Positions 36,735 to 47,780 are shown, counted from the stretch's first letter. The stretch is DNA of 64,000 nucleotides from Nosocomiicoccus ampullae (GCF_019357495.1 NZ_CP079110.1:1485334-1549333), one strand, 5' to 3'. The notes: a model not told the origin generated them from the letters alone. Translations and numbers: made by a program.

Positions 36735-38621
36735 ATGCCAAAGTTTTTTCCTTTTTCTCTCAAACCTAAACGATATTTAACTGGACTTGATGGTCTACGT
36801 GCAGTAGCTGTTATTGCGATTATTATTTATCACTTAAATCCACTTTGGTTGCCCGGTGGATTTCTAGGAGTAGATACTTTTTTCGTAATTTCAGGTTATT
36901 TAATTACAAGTTTACTTATCCATGAATATCAATCAAAAGGAACGATTGATTTAGGCGCTTTTTGGATTCGCCGTATTAAGCGTTTAATTCCTGCAGTATT
37001 TTTCTTAATTAGTGTTGTCATTTTATATACGCTGTTTTTTGAACCACAAATTATTAAAACAATTAAACACGATTCAATCGCAGCATTTTTTTATGTATCA
37101 AACTGGTGGTATATATTTGAGGAAACCAGTTACTTTGAAGCTGGTGAACCGAAGCCTTTAATGCATCTATGGAGTCTTGCGATTGAGGAGCAATTTTACA
37201 TCATTTGGCCGGTTATTTTCTTGTTTCTACTTAAAGTAAAGAAGCTTCATAAATACATACCGTATATTATTATCGGTATAACAATGGTTTCTTTAGGTTT
37301 AATGATCTATTTCATGGTGCCAAATATGGATAACTCACGCGTCTACTTTGGAACAGATACACGTGCGCATACGATTTTACTTGGTGTGTTACTTGCATTC
37401 GTATGGCCGCCATTTAACTTAAAAACAGAAACCCCAAAAAGATATCAAAGAATTATCGATATTACAGGTGTAACATCATTAATAATACTCATCTTGTTTA
37501 TGATTTTTACAAAAGATTATTCAAACTGGTTATATGCAGGTGGACTATTCCTTGTCACACTATTAACGCTTCCAGCGATTGCTGCAAGCGTACACCCAAC
37601 GTCAAAACTTGGCCATGCATTATCTAATCCTATTATGTTATGGATTGGAACACGTTCATATAGTTTATACCTATGGCATTATCCGATTATCGTCTTTATG
37701 AATATGCACTATGTTGCGGGGCAAATACCCCTTCACATCATTGTTTTACAAGTTGTACTTACGTGTATTGCTGCAGAGTTATCATTTAGATTTGTAGAAA
37801 CACCAATTCGTAAACAAGGGTTTAACTTCTTTAAACCTTCATTTAATACGAGTCGTGCATTCATCGTTAAATCATCTATAAGTGTAATTTTAATCACTGG
37901 ATTACTCATCACGTTATTTGGTTTTTTCGATCATTTACATGAAGATGTTAATAAACAGTCTACATTTAACACAGAGAACGGTACATTATTTACAAGTACA
38001 CCGAATGAAATTGCTAAAGATGTTAAAAAACATCATAAAGAATTTATCGATGAAAAAGAAAGAATCGCAAAAGAAAAAGCGGAAAAAGAAGAACAGGAAG
38101 AACAAGAGAAAAAAGCTCAAGAGCTTGCAGATGAGTTTTTACAGGAATCATCTCCTTTATTTATTGGAGACTCACTACTAGTAAATATCGGAAGTCAAAT
38201 TCAATCCCGTATCCCAAATGCTGTTATTAACGGTGAAGTTGGCCGTCAAATGTATGAAGCTGTAGATCTTTCAAAGAATAAGTATCAACACTTTAATAAA
38301 AAAGATGAAAATATCATCTTAGAACTCGGAACAAACGGTGACTTCTCAAAAGAACAGCTGGAAGAATTCATTAAAGTATTCGATGAAGCAAATATTTATC
38401 TTGTTACAACACGTGTTCCAAGAGACTGGCAAAATAGCGTAAATAAGAAAATGATTGCTGCTGAAAAAGAGTATAAAAACGTGACAGTCATCAATTGGTA
38501 CAACGCATCAGAAGGGCATGTTGAATACTTTGAACCAGATGGTATTCACTTAAATCATGATGGTGTAGAGTCAATGGTAGACTTAATTGTTCGAGATATA
38601 TTAGATAATCAAAACTTTTAA
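36735..38621 (+). CDS. oatA: Peptidoglycan O-acetyltransferase OatA
   Basis: 628 aa. N-terminal acyltransferase-3 membrane domain (about residues 15-360; YHLNPLWLPGGFLGVDTFFV has the conserved His), a coiled, Lys/Glu-rich linker (about 430-470) and an extracellular SGNH domain: FIGDSLLVNIGSQIQ (Ser), NGEVGRQMYEA, LELGTNGDFS and DGIHLNHDG (Asp/His). Close to S. aureus OatA over the C-terminal domain. O-acetylation of MurNAc confers lysozyme resistance. Single gene. Confidence 0.93.
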   Translation: MPKFFPFSLKPKRYLTGLDGLRAVAVIAIIIYHLNPLWLPGGFLGVDTFFVISGYLITSLLIHEYQSKGTIDLGAFWIRRIKRLIPAVFFLISVVILYTLFFEPQIIKTIKHDSIAAFFYVSNWWYIFEETSYFEAGEPKPLMHLWSLAIEEQFYIIWPVIFLFLLKVKKLHKYIPYIIIGITMVSLGLMIYFMVPNMDNSRVYFGTDTRAHTILLGVLLAFVWPPFNLKTETPKRYQRIIDITGVTSLIILILFMIFTKDYSNWLYAGGLFLVTLLTLPAIAASVHPTSKLGHALSNPIMLWIGTRSYSLYLWHYPIIVFMNMHYVAGQIPLHIIVLQVVLTCIAAELSFRFVETPIRKQGFNFFKPSFNTSRAFIVKSSISVILITGLLITLFGFFDHLHEDVNKQSTFNTENGTLFTSTPNEIAKDVKKHHKEFIDEKERIAKEKAEKEEQEEQEKKAQELADEFLQESSPLFIGDSLLVNIGSQIQSRIPNAVINGEVGRQMYEAVDLSKNKYQHFNKKDENIILELGTNGDFSKEQLEEFIKVFDEANIYLVTTRVPRDWQNSVNKKMIAAEKEYKNVTVINWYNASEGHVEYFEPDGIHLNHDGVESMVDLIVRDILDNQNF

Positions 38622-38624
38622 AAT

Positions 38625-38657
38625 AAAAAATCAGGCACTTTTAAGTGCCTGATTTTT
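38625..38657. terminator. Bidirectional terminator between oatA and nadX
   Basis: AAAAAATCAGGCACTT / AAGTGCCTGATTTTTT, almost no loop, T runs on both strands. Confidence 0.88.
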
Positions 38658-39416
38658 TTATCCGATAATAATATTATTTTCTATACGTTCTAACGTACTT
38701 AACACACTTAATGCTGCAAGTGCACTCGTTTTCGGATTCTCTTTTAACGGGTTATTTTTAATTTCAATTGTCGCTTCGCCAAATTCTCCTTCAATTTTGA
38801 CGTGATGTGTATTTTTAGTCGCATTAGGGTCTGCAATAAGTCGAACTTTCGTTTCATCTATCCCTAATCCAGCTAACGATAAAATAATCGATACGTTCAT
38901 ATTTTTTGGAAATTTATCGATCGCATCTTTTGCTACGCCTTCGAATACAACAGTCGGTTCTGATACCTCATCATCTAGAAGTGACGCAGCTGGTTTTGTC
39001 GTTGTAAGTGTCACACTATTTAGATGTTCTAGTGTTTTTACGTTTTGTATTAAATCCAAGCCACCAACAGCACCTGAAGGTAAATATAGTTTGTGCTGGT
39101 TTTCTTTTACATCCTCTAATAGAGAAGTGTCACTAAATGCGCCAATACTAATTACCATCATATCTTTTATATTTAGTACATCTTTTAGATAATATTTAAC
39201 TGCTTCAACATTTGCTGCTTCTACAACGATATCGATATTCGATTTTAAAAAATCATTGAGATTCGTATACAACTCTACATTATACTCATCTACTAAGTAA
39301 TGATACTTTTCTTCATCTCTTACAAGAATACTTGTGACATGTAGGTTATCTTGACTTTTCATATGGTTTAATAAAAATCGTCCAATCGCACCTGCACCAA
39401 TTAAACCGATGTTCAT
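38658..39416 (-). CDS. nadX: Aspartate dehydrogenase (NadX family)
   Basis: 252 aa. Rossmann N-terminus MNIGLIGAGAIGRFL and the domain core LPSGAVGGLDLIQNVK, TTTKPAA and ADPNATKNTHHVKIEG, containing the catalytic His, match L-aspartate dehydrogenases that make iminoaspartate for NAD synthesis or in catabolism. Start ATG 39416, preceded by AGGAGAG; the frame extends six codons to a TTG. No nadA/nadC nearby, so the pathway is uncertain. Confidence 0.82.
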   Translation of the reverse strand: MNIGLIGAGAIGRFLLNHMKSQDNLHVTSILVRDEEKYHYLVDEYNVELYTNLNDFLKSNIDIVVEAANVEAVKYYLKDVLNIKDMMVISIGAFSDTSLLEDVKENQHKLYLPSGAVGGLDLIQNVKTLEHLNSVTLTTTKPAASLLDDEVSEPTVVFEGVAKDAIDKFPKNMNVSIILSLAGLGIDETKVRLIADPNATKNTHHVKIEGEFGEATIEIKNNPLKENPKTSALAALSVLSTLERIENNIIIG

Positions 39417-39646
39417 CGAATCTCTCCTATTCAATTTCTAATTTTTTCTTTTAAATAATAAATACGGATTATAGTTAAATACATAATTTACTGTACTTTG
39501 CGGTTTCCTTCAACCATTCCCTCTAAGTGCCGCACATTCTCTATGCTACCCTAGTAGTTGTTGTCGTGGTAATTTTGAAATTAAATCTTCATGTCAAAGT
39601 CTCAAATAATCACCTCTTATTAATAGGTTAAATTATTCATATATAT

Positions 39647-39678
39647 TAAAAAACTGTAGACATTTCTGTCTACAGTTC
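39647..39678 (-). terminator. Terminator after tcaA-like gene 1
   Basis: ACTGTAGACA / TGTCTACAGT hairpin, loop GAAA, then T6 on the minus strand. Confidence 0.88.
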
Positions 39679-39681
39679 TTA

Positions 39682-41196
39682 TTATAGGTCCTGATAGTTT
39701 GTTATTTTTAAACCACCTTGTTTTTTATCATAAATAAGATCATAACCTGTTGTAAACTCTTGTCTAGTATCCAAGCCATCATGCTTGATATCTGATCTTA
39801 AACGAATTGAGTATTTATTATCCCCCTTATCTTCAAAGTGACTAAATTTATCTGGGATAATACTCATATTTTTAAAGTTTCCACTTTCAATATTCTTTTT
39901 AAGTGCTTTTTCCATCTCACTATCTTTTTTGACGAAATCTTCTACTTCAGCATAATCAGATACATCATACATTTCTTCTAAGGCATATTGGAAATTTCTA
40001 ATAAACGATTCGATTTCCCCTCGCTTATCTGCTTCAAATTTTTCATGATTTCTCTCATTCTCTTCTTTTTTCTTTTCTTTTTCGATTGCATTTTTAATAT
40101 CATCTTCATATTTTAGTTGTAAAGCTACTGTATCTCTAGTGTCATAAGTTTTTGAGTCTTCAATACTATTCTCATCAAAATTAAATTTAATTGGCTCTGC
40201 TTCAATTTTCTCACCATCATGTTCGACTATTGCATTAAGCTCATATTCTTTCCCATAAGCAAGAGGACCTATAATAAACCTATCTTTATTACCTTCTTTG
40301 TTTTGGACCTCAATTTCATTTCCATTAAGTTGGATGGTTGGTTTTTCAAATGACTTTAATATAGATTCATATGGTATATAACCATAATCATTTCTAAGTT
40401 CAACAAAATAAAAATCTCCTATAAATTTAGCTGGAACCATATTTCCATCATAAGAACTATATTTTGGAACAATTCTCGCAGTTGCTTCTACATCATTTTC
40501 TAATATTGCAGTTCCTTCAAATTCATATATTCCAGGAATAAGTTCGGCAAACGTATCCTCACCTTTAAAGACTCTTTCTTTACCGTCCATTGTATATTTA
40601 AATTCTTTTATATTACTTAATAAATTATTTTCTGAGTCAGTTTCAAGCACTTTTACTTGATATTTAGGAATTTCAAATGTGTAGTTATCAAATAGCAACC
40701 ACTTTTTTCCATCATTATTCACAGATAACAGTTCTAGCGTACCATTATTAATTTTACCACTATTAAATTGATTGAAATCTTTTTTTAATTGATCTACATC
40801 TTTTAAAAATTCTTTTTTACCGTGTTTATCATTAATAAATACAAAGTAAGCATTAGCTTCATCATCAGAAATGTCTGTATCAATTGCCGATTTTAATTTA
40901 CTCACATCATTATTTTCTACTGCTTCAACGATTTTGTCGACAGTACGTTCTGGTGATGATAAGTTACTCCCTAATAAATATAACGCTATAATTACTACAA
41001 GTACTGCTCCAACAATAATTCCAATTAATTTATTACGTTTTTGAATTTTTGGATCTATTGGCTTTTTACTTGCCTGATCTGGAACACTTTTAGTTTCGGA
41101 TTTGCCATTACTATTAGAATCTACTAGTGCACCACAGTTTGTACAAACTTTTACATTTTCTCTTAGTTCTTGACCACATTTTTTGCAAAACTTCAT
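39682..41196 (-). CDS. TcaA-like zinc-ribbon membrane protein (paralogue 1)
   Basis: 504 aa. N-terminal zinc ribbon (CKKCGQ...CTNCGA), a basic linker, one membrane helix (about residues 57-78), then a large extracellular part. The layout and sequence (SPERTVDKIVEAVENNDVSK, a globular domain, FAELIPGIYEF) match staphylococcal TcaA, implicated in glycopeptide susceptibility and wall-teichoic-acid retention. A Lys/Glu coiled coil (about 370-395) leads to a C-terminal domain. Divergent from the zinc-ribbon membrane protein gene next to it; paralogue of 42309-43880. Confidence 0.82.
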   Translation of the reverse strand: MKFCKKCGQELRENVKVCTNCGALVDSNSNGKSETKSVPDQASKKPIDPKIQKRNKLIGIIVGAVLVVIIALYLLGSNLSSPERTVDKIVEAVENNDVSKLKSAIDTDISDDEANAYFVFINDKHGKKEFLKDVDQLKKDFNQFNSGKINNGTLELLSVNNDGKKWLLFDNYTFEIPKYQVKVLETDSENNLLSNIKEFKYTMDGKERVFKGEDTFAELIPGIYEFEGTAILENDVEATARIVPKYSSYDGNMVPAKFIGDFYFVELRNDYGYIPYESILKSFEKPTIQLNGNEIEVQNKEGNKDRFIIGPLAYGKEYELNAIVEHDGEKIEAEPIKFNFDENSIEDSKTYDTRDTVALQLKYEDDIKNAIEKEKKKEENERNHEKFEADKRGEIESFIRNFQYALEEMYDVSDYAEVEDFVKKDSEMEKALKKNIESGNFKNMSIIPDKFSHFEDKGDNKYSIRLRSDIKHDGLDTRQEFTTGYDLIYDKKQGGLKITNYQDL

Positions 41197-41342
41197 TATT
41201 ATTTCAATTCCTTTCTAAAAAATAATTATTTTAATATAGTCTATCATATAAAATGTAAAGTAATACTAAAATATGAAATTGATTTTAAAATAGGTTTTGT
41301 TATACTTTAATAAGTAATATTTAAATGAAAGGAGATTTTAAA

Positions 41343-42266
41343 ATGCACTGTCCAAAATGTAATGCTCAAATTTTCCAAGGTGATAAATTTTGTGGTGAAT
41401 GTGGTGCCGATGTTTCAAGTTTAAGTAGCAAAGAAACTTTTGTTCCAAATAATTCAAACGCAGGCAAAAAAAATGAAGAACCTTCTAAAGTAAATCAGTC
41501 TCAACATATTAACGAAGACTCAAACCAACAACCAGATCATCATATTCATTCAGATAATGCCAATCAACAAACACGTCCAGTAAATCACAATACACATCAC
41601 CAATCTGTACAAAACGAAAAAGTAAATGGTTTCTTTAAAGATACGTTGAATTTTATAAAAGATACATTCAAGTCACCAACGCACACGGCTTTAAATGCTA
41701 GACTTTATAGCCCAACTATAACTATTTTTGCACTCGCAGTTTTTGTACTTATTAATTCACTTGTATTTACTGGAATGTTATCATCACTCTATGGTTCTGC
41801 ACATATGCATATGTTTAGCTCTTTCCCATTCTTTGGGGTACTTATACGATTATTTATAGTAATCTCACTATACTTATCAGTATTATATGCTGTAGGACTT
41901 GCGTTATCTATGATTTTCAACAAAACGATCGACGCTAAAACATTACTAAATCAATATTCAAGTGTGTTTATTATTTCAGTAACATTAAACATTATTTCAT
42001 TACTATTTGCGTTATTAGGTAGTTTCCAATTATATGCATTCTTTATGTTATTTGGATTAATTGTACTTGTATTTACACCACTTTACGTATTTCTAATTAA
42101 CTCAGAAAACAAATCTGTTGGCTTAGACAAGTTATACATTTCAATTTTACATTTTCTAGCAATAGGAATTGGGCTTGTCATCGTAAGTATGTTATCTTTA
42201 GAAATCCTATCTGAACCTGTTATCGATTTCTTAAATAGTCCGTTAACGGATTTTTATAATTTCTAA
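41343..42266 (+). CDS. Zinc-ribbon polytopic membrane protein (Yip1/DUF-like)
   Basis: 307 aa. Zinc ribbon MHCPKCNAQ...CGECGAD, then a His/Asn/Gln-rich flexible linker (about residues 30-95) and five hydrophobic helices (about 125-300). Similar zinc-ribbon proteins with Yip1-like membrane domains occur beside tcaA-type genes. Start ATG 41343 after AAAGGAG. It lies between two TcaA paralogues, divergent from the first and convergent with the second, so a shared envelope role is suggested. Confidence 0.65.
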   Translation: MHCPKCNAQIFQGDKFCGECGADVSSLSSKETFVPNNSNAGKKNEEPSKVNQSQHINEDSNQQPDHHIHSDNANQQTRPVNHNTHHQSVQNEKVNGFFKDTLNFIKDTFKSPTHTALNARLYSPTITIFALAVFVLINSLVFTGMLSSLYGSAHMHMFSSFPFFGVLIRLFIVISLYLSVLYAVGLALSMIFNKTIDAKTLLNQYSSVFIISVTLNIISLLFALLGSFQLYAFFMLFGLIVLVFTPLYVFLINSENKSVGLDKLYISILHFLAIGIGLVIVSMLSLEILSEPVIDFLNSPLTDFYNF

Positions 42267-42267
42267 T

Positions 42268-42306
42268 AAAAAACCGCCTAAATCATATGATTTAAGCGGT
42301 TTTTTT
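42268..42306. terminator. Bidirectional terminator
   Basis: AAAAACCGC-TAAATC / GATTTA-GCGGTTTTT hairpin, T runs on both strands. Confidence 0.88.
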
Positions 42307-42308
42307 AA

Positions 42309-43880
42309 TTATAAGTCTACAAAGTTCGTAATGACAAGACGGCCTTCATCTTTTAAGTATGTTAAATGATATTCTGTTAAGAATGTTGCAGATGATTTAA
42401 TATCATCATGATTACGTGTTGATCTCATACGAATTGTATAATTATCACCATCTTCAGTAAAGTGACTAAACTTGATGTTGTAAATATACATGTTAGCAAA
42501 GTTTTTGTTGCTTACGTTATTTTTTAACGTACCTTCAACTTGACTACCATCAGCAATGAATTCATCGACTTCACTATAATCAAACACATCATACATATCT
42601 TCTAATGCATAAACATATTGATATAAGAAAGATTCAATTTCATCTCGTGCATTATCTTTGAACTCTTTATAGTTTTGTTCTGCACGATCTTTTTTCTCTT
42701 TCGTTTCTTGTGCGTCTTTAATTGCATCTTTGTTAAATTCTATTTTGTATGAGACGATGTTTTCTTCTTCGTCATAGCCGTCTCCACTTTCGTCAATGGT
42801 ATCTGCATTTACATTAAATTTCAATGGCTTTAGTTTAATTGTTGCCCCATGGAGTTTTGTACTTCCTGTTAACTCGTATTCCTCATCATAAAGAAGTGGG
42901 CCATATAATAATTCGCCATCTTCAGTATTCTCAAGTTTTACATCTTTACCGTTTAATTTGTATACTGCTTTTTCAAAAGCTGCACGTTCTTCTTCATTTA
43001 AACTATAGTTTGAAATTAATGTTTCATTAATTAATTTAATAAAGTAAAAGTCACCCTCTAACTCAGCAAATACTTTACCATCTTCGTTTAAACCATTTTC
43101 AAACGTTGTTTTGATTGTTGCCGGTGCTGTTGTATCATTACTTAATGTCGATACACCATCAATTGAGTATTTCCCAGGAATTAATTCTGCGAAATCTTTA
43201 CCGACTTCCCACTCTACATCATTTTTACCTTCTTTATATTTAAACGCTTTTACGTTAGAAGTTAGCCCATTTGGCTCAATTTCTACTTTATACTTTGGAA
43301 TTTCTAATGTGTAATCATCAAATAGTAACCACTTTTTACCAGATGCCTCGATGTTCAATAATTTAATATCACCGTCTATAATATCACCTTCGTTATACGC
43401 TTCTACTTGACGCTTAACCTTTTCAGCACTCTTTCTATAATTATCTTTACCGATAACATCATCAATATAAGCAAAGTATGCTTTTGCTTCTGTATCACTA
43501 ATCTCATTATTCAGTGCTGACTGTAATTTACCGACATCATCTTTTTTAACCGCTTCAATAACTCCATCGATTTTATCGTCTGGTGATGCCATTGATTTCA
43601 GTACAAAATACGCTATCAATAGTACCGCAATTAATAAAAGGATAATTCCACCGATTATCATGTTCTTCTTATTAGGCTTTTTCTTAGGTGTTTTTTCTGT
43701 AGATCTTGTAGATACTGCTTGAGATGTCGTGTCGTTATTAACTTCATTATTTGTAGTCTCGTTATGTATAGCTGTTTCCTCAGGTGTGTTATCTGCCATT
43801 TGTTCAACCGGTGTACCACAGTTCGTACACACTTTCGCATTCTCACGAAGCTCGTGACCACAGTTTTTACAAAACTTCAT
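42309..43880 (-). CDS. TcaA-like zinc-ribbon membrane protein (paralogue 2)
   Basis: 523 aa. Same architecture as 39682-41196: zinc ribbon (CKNCGH...CTNCGT), linker, membrane helix (about residues 70-90), TcaA second and third domains and C-terminal domain ending LVITNFVDL. The two share long collinear similarity (GKKWLLFD-YT-EIPKY; FAELIPGKYS; ALEDMYDVFDYSEV), so they arose by duplication. ATG 43880 after AAAAGGGG; the frame extends six codons upstream. Confidence 0.82.
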   Translation of the reverse strand: MKFCKNCGHELRENAKVCTNCGTPVEQMADNTPEETAIHNETTNNEVNNDTTSQAVSTRSTEKTPKKKPNKKNMIIGGIILLLIAVLLIAYFVLKSMASPDDKIDGVIEAVKKDDVGKLQSALNNEISDTEAKAYFAYIDDVIGKDNYRKSAEKVKRQVEAYNEGDIIDGDIKLLNIEASGKKWLLFDDYTLEIPKYKVEIEPNGLTSNVKAFKYKEGKNDVEWEVGKDFAELIPGKYSIDGVSTLSNDTTAPATIKTTFENGLNEDGKVFAELEGDFYFIKLINETLISNYSLNEEERAAFEKAVYKLNGKDVKLENTEDGELLYGPLLYDEEYELTGSTKLHGATIKLKPLKFNVNADTIDESGDGYDEEENIVSYKIEFNKDAIKDAQETKEKKDRAEQNYKEFKDNARDEIESFLYQYVYALEDMYDVFDYSEVDEFIADGSQVEGTLKNNVSNKNFANMYIYNIKFSHFTEDGDNYTIRMRSTRNHDDIKSSATFLTEYHLTYLKDEGRLVITNFVDL

Positions 43881-43982
43881 ACGGATACCCCTTTTCATAA
43901 ATATTATATTTATACTTTATTATAACATTTATAAATAAATAAAAATTTATTTTTATATTTATTTTAATAAAATATAATACAC

Positions 43983-44010
43983 AAAAAGACCACAGCTAAG
44001 CTACGGTCTT
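43983..44010 (-). terminator. Terminator overlapping the end of the 82-codon ORF
   Basis: GACC-AGC / GCT-GGTC stem, then TTTTT on the minus strand. The stop codon of the upstream ORF lies in the hairpin. Confidence 0.65.
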
Positions 44011-44244
44011 CATATTTTTATATTGATAATATATTATTTCACTTACATGATTTTCAGTTAAAATTTCTAACAGTTCTTTTAATTTTTCCTTGTAAACTTT
44101 TTCATGAATTGAATTTCTTTTCTCTTGAAAGGTGCAAAATAAAGCTTCATTTTTATTTTCCAAATTTTCTATGCTATGGTTAAAATACACTAAATTAGGA
44201 GAACACGTGAATGTAATGGTTACCTTTTTAGAATCTTTATCCAA
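43996..44244 (-). CDS. Hypothetical 82-residue protein, possibly 5'-truncated
   Basis: 82 aa if TTG 44244 is used: DKDSKKVTITFTCSPNLVYF at the N-terminus and a helical Lys/Glu C-terminal part. Codon use looks real and a terminator overlaps its stop, but there is no ribosome site before the TTG, so the gene may have lost its 5' end or be decayed. Not recognised. Confidence 0.4.
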   Translation of the reverse strand: MDKDSKKVTITFTCSPNLVYFNHSIENLENKNEALFCTFQEKRNSIHEKVYKEKLKELLEILTENHVSEIIYYQYKNMKTVA

Positions 44245-44253
44245 AGAAGATGA

Positions 44254-44373
44254 GGTGTTGAAGCTGTAATTATCACTGAATTAACACTTTATGGAATAGC
44301 TACAGATTTTGAAAACTTAGGAGGTAATTATAGTCTCTTTGATGACTTCTACGAAACTAGAGGTTATATTTAA
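44254..44373 (+). pseudogene. Possible C-terminal gene remnant
   Basis: A plus-strand frame of 39 codons immediately preceded by TGA reads GVEAVIITELTLYGIATDFE then NLGGNYSLFDDFYETRGYI and a stop. It looks protein-like but has no start codon or ribosome site. Not recognised; could be chance. Confidence 0.25.
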
Positions 44374-44396
44374 AACAGAAAGTGAGGGCTAGTAAC

Positions 44397-44597
44397 GTGA
44401 AATTTTTTGAAGGTAATTGGTTCATTTTACTGATTTCATTTGTAGTATCTTTAGTGATTGCTCTGAACAATAAAACGATAGAATTTACGGGTAATCATTT
44501 ATTATATTTTTCTTTAGAACTATTTATCTTAATCGTTATAAGTTTTATAGTTATCAAGGGTGTTTCAATTTTATTTTTTAAACTAAGTCAAAGATAA
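44397..44597 (+). CDS. Small two-helix membrane protein
   Basis: 66 aa: MKFFEGNWFILLISFVVSLV starts a first helix, and YFSLELFILIVISFIVIKGV forms a second. Start GTG 44397 with GAGGG 8 nt upstream; a further GTG five codons earlier is in frame. Followed by a terminator. Unknown function. Confidence 0.5.
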   Translation: MKFFEGNWFILLISFVVSLVIALNNKTIEFTGNHLLYFSLELFILIVISFIVIKGVSILFFKLSQR

Positions 44598-44610
44598 TAA
44601 ATTACTTAAG

Positions 44611-44645
44611 AAGTCTGTTTTCGTTGAAAAACAGACTCTTTTTTT
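44611..44645 (+). terminator. Terminator after the small membrane protein gene
   Basis: AGTCTGTTTT / AAAACAGACT hairpin and a T7 tail. Confidence 0.8.
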
Positions 44646-44666
44646 ATCTCTTCTTAAAATTTTTAC

Positions 44667-44709
44667 AAAAAAATCCCCTTCATACCTAGTTATGTAAGTA
44701 TGAAGGGGT
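44667..44709 (-). terminator. Terminator of guaB-guaA
   Basis: CCCCTTCATAC / GTATGAAGGGG hairpin then ATTTTTTT on the minus strand, 9 nt after guaA. Confidence 0.88.
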
Positions 44710-44717
44710 AGTATTTA

Positions 44718-46262
44718 TTATTCCCACTCAATTGTTGCGGGTGGTTTGCTAGTAATGTCATATACGACACGGTTTACATTTTTAACTTCTTTAACCATAC
44801 GTTTTGAAATCTTTTCAAGTACATCCCAGTCGATTTTCGCAAAGTCTGATGACATTCCGTCTACACTGTGTACTGCACGAATTCCTACTGTGTAGTCGTA
44901 CGTTCTTTTATCATCTTTTACACCGACTGATCGGATGCCTGGTAATATTGTAAAGTATTGCCAAATACTCTTATTTAAACCAGCTTTCTGAATTTCATCG
45001 CGTAAAATATAGTCTGTTTCACGAACGATTTCTAATTTTTCTTCTGTCACTTCTCCAAGGACACGAATTCCTAAACCTGGTCCTGGGAATGGTTGACGCC
45101 ATACAAGTTCTTCAGGAATACCTAACTCAAGACCTAATTGACGTACTTCGTCTTTAAATAGTGTTGAGATTGGCTCGATTAATTTAAATTCCATATCTTC
45201 TGGTAATCCACCAACGTTATGGTGTGATTTAATTGTTTCTGAAGTTTCAGATCCTGATTCAACGACATCTGAGTAAATTGTACCTTGTGCAAGGTAGTCG
45301 ATTTCTTTAAGTTTTGCCGCTTCGTCATCAAATACGTAAATAAATTCATTACCAATAATTTTACGTTTTTGTTCTGGATCAGAAACACCTTTTAATTTTC
45401 CTAAGAAACGGTCTTTTGCGTCGACTTTAACGATATTAATGTTAAATCCTTTACCGAACGCTTCCATCACCATTTCTGCTTCACCTTTACGAAGTAAACC
45501 GTGGTCTACAAAGATACATGTTAAGTTGTCGCCAATCGCCTTTTGCATAAGTACTGCTACAACTGATGAGTCTACCCCACCACTCATTGCACAAATTACT
45601 TTTTTATCGCCGACTTCTTCACGGATTTTCTCAACTTCGATGTCGATAAAGTTACCCATTGTCCATTCACCGTGACACTCACAAATATCTCTTACGAAGT
45701 TTTCGATGAATGTGTCGCCGTTATCTGTTGATTTTGACTCTGGGTGGAACTGAATACCATAAATTGGTTTTGATTTATGCTGAATTGCTGCGTATTTTGA
45801 ATCTTTCGTGCTACCGATGATTTCATAATCATCACCAATTGACGCAACTTCGTCATGGTAACTCATCGCAACATTGACTTCTTTGTCTAAACCTTTAAAT
45901 AGACGGTTAGAATTATCAAGTTCGATTGTATCAGTACCTGAAAATGCGTTGTCTAATGGTTTTACTTCTCCACCATTATTATACGCGATTAACTGCATAC
46001 CATAAGTGACACCGAGTACAGGAATTCCTAAATCAAAAATACCTTTATCGACAGTGTATGCATCGTCTTCATATACTGATTTTGGACCACCTGATAATAC
46101 AATACCTTTTGGGTTTAATTCTTTAATTTCTTCTAAAGTAATACTTGGATTACGGAGTTCACTATATACGCCTAAATCGCGGATACGACGCGTTAAAAGC
46201 ATGTTATATTGACTACCATAATCGATTACAATAATAAGTTCTTGTTCTTTTGCCATTTCCAT
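44718..46262 (-). CDS. guaA: GMP synthase with a glutaminase domain lacking the catalytic cysteine
   Basis: 514 aa, full length. Converts XMP to GMP. The ATP-pyrophosphatase domain is intact ([10 protein letters not shown]-loop) and the C-terminal dimerisation domain ends KPPATIEWE. In the N-terminal class I amidotransferase domain the nucleophile elbow reads [11 protein letters not shown]: residue 86, normally Cys, is Thr (codon ACT). The triad partners His173 and Glu175 (FHPES) remain, while other usual motifs such as the MSHGD loop (MSYHDEV here) are altered. It should therefore depend on free ammonia unless another residue compensates. Start MEMAKEQE kept as in staphylococcal GuaA. Downstream of guaB by 18 nt. 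Confidence 0.93.
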   Translation of the reverse strand: MEMAKEQELIIVIDYGSQYNMLLTRRIRDLGVYSELRNPSITLEEIKELNPKGIVLSGGPKSVYEDDAYTVDKGIFDLGIPVLGVTYGMQLIAYNNGGEVKPLDNAFSGTDTIELDNSNRLFKGLDKEVNVAMSYHDEVASIGDDYEIIGSTKDSKYAAIQHKSKPIYGIQFHPESKSTDNGDTFIENFVRDICECHGEWTMGNFIDIEVEKIREEVGDKKVICAMSGGVDSSVVAVLMQKAIGDNLTCIFVDHGLLRKGEAEMVMEAFGKGFNINIVKVDAKDRFLGKLKGVSDPEQKRKIIGNEFIYVFDDEAAKLKEIDYLAQGTIYSDVVESGSETSETIKSHHNVGGLPEDMEFKLIEPISTLFKDEVRQLGLELGIPEELVWRQPFPGPGLGIRVLGEVTEEKLEIVRETDYILRDEIQKAGLNKSIWQYFTILPGIRSVGVKDDKRTYDYTVGIRAVHSVDGMSSDFAKIDWDVLEKISKRMVKEVKNVNRVVYDITSKPPATIEWE

Positions 46263-46280
46263 AAATTTATAGCCTCTCTC

Positions 46281-47750
<1,470 letters not shown>

Positions 47751-47780
47751 TTAATTAGCCTCCTAAAATTGATTAGTACT

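Noticed and set aside
39435..39640. Possible riboswitch upstream of nadX (lysine-, ykkC- or NAD-type)
   Set aside because: Compared by eye with these classes; the conserved cores are absent, and the block is too short and wrongly placed (downstream of tcaA-like gene 1, upstream of nadX without a terminator hairpin).
44250..44373. Treating the 39-codon frame as an intact small gene
   Set aside because: It is preceded immediately by TGA and has no start codon or ribosome site.
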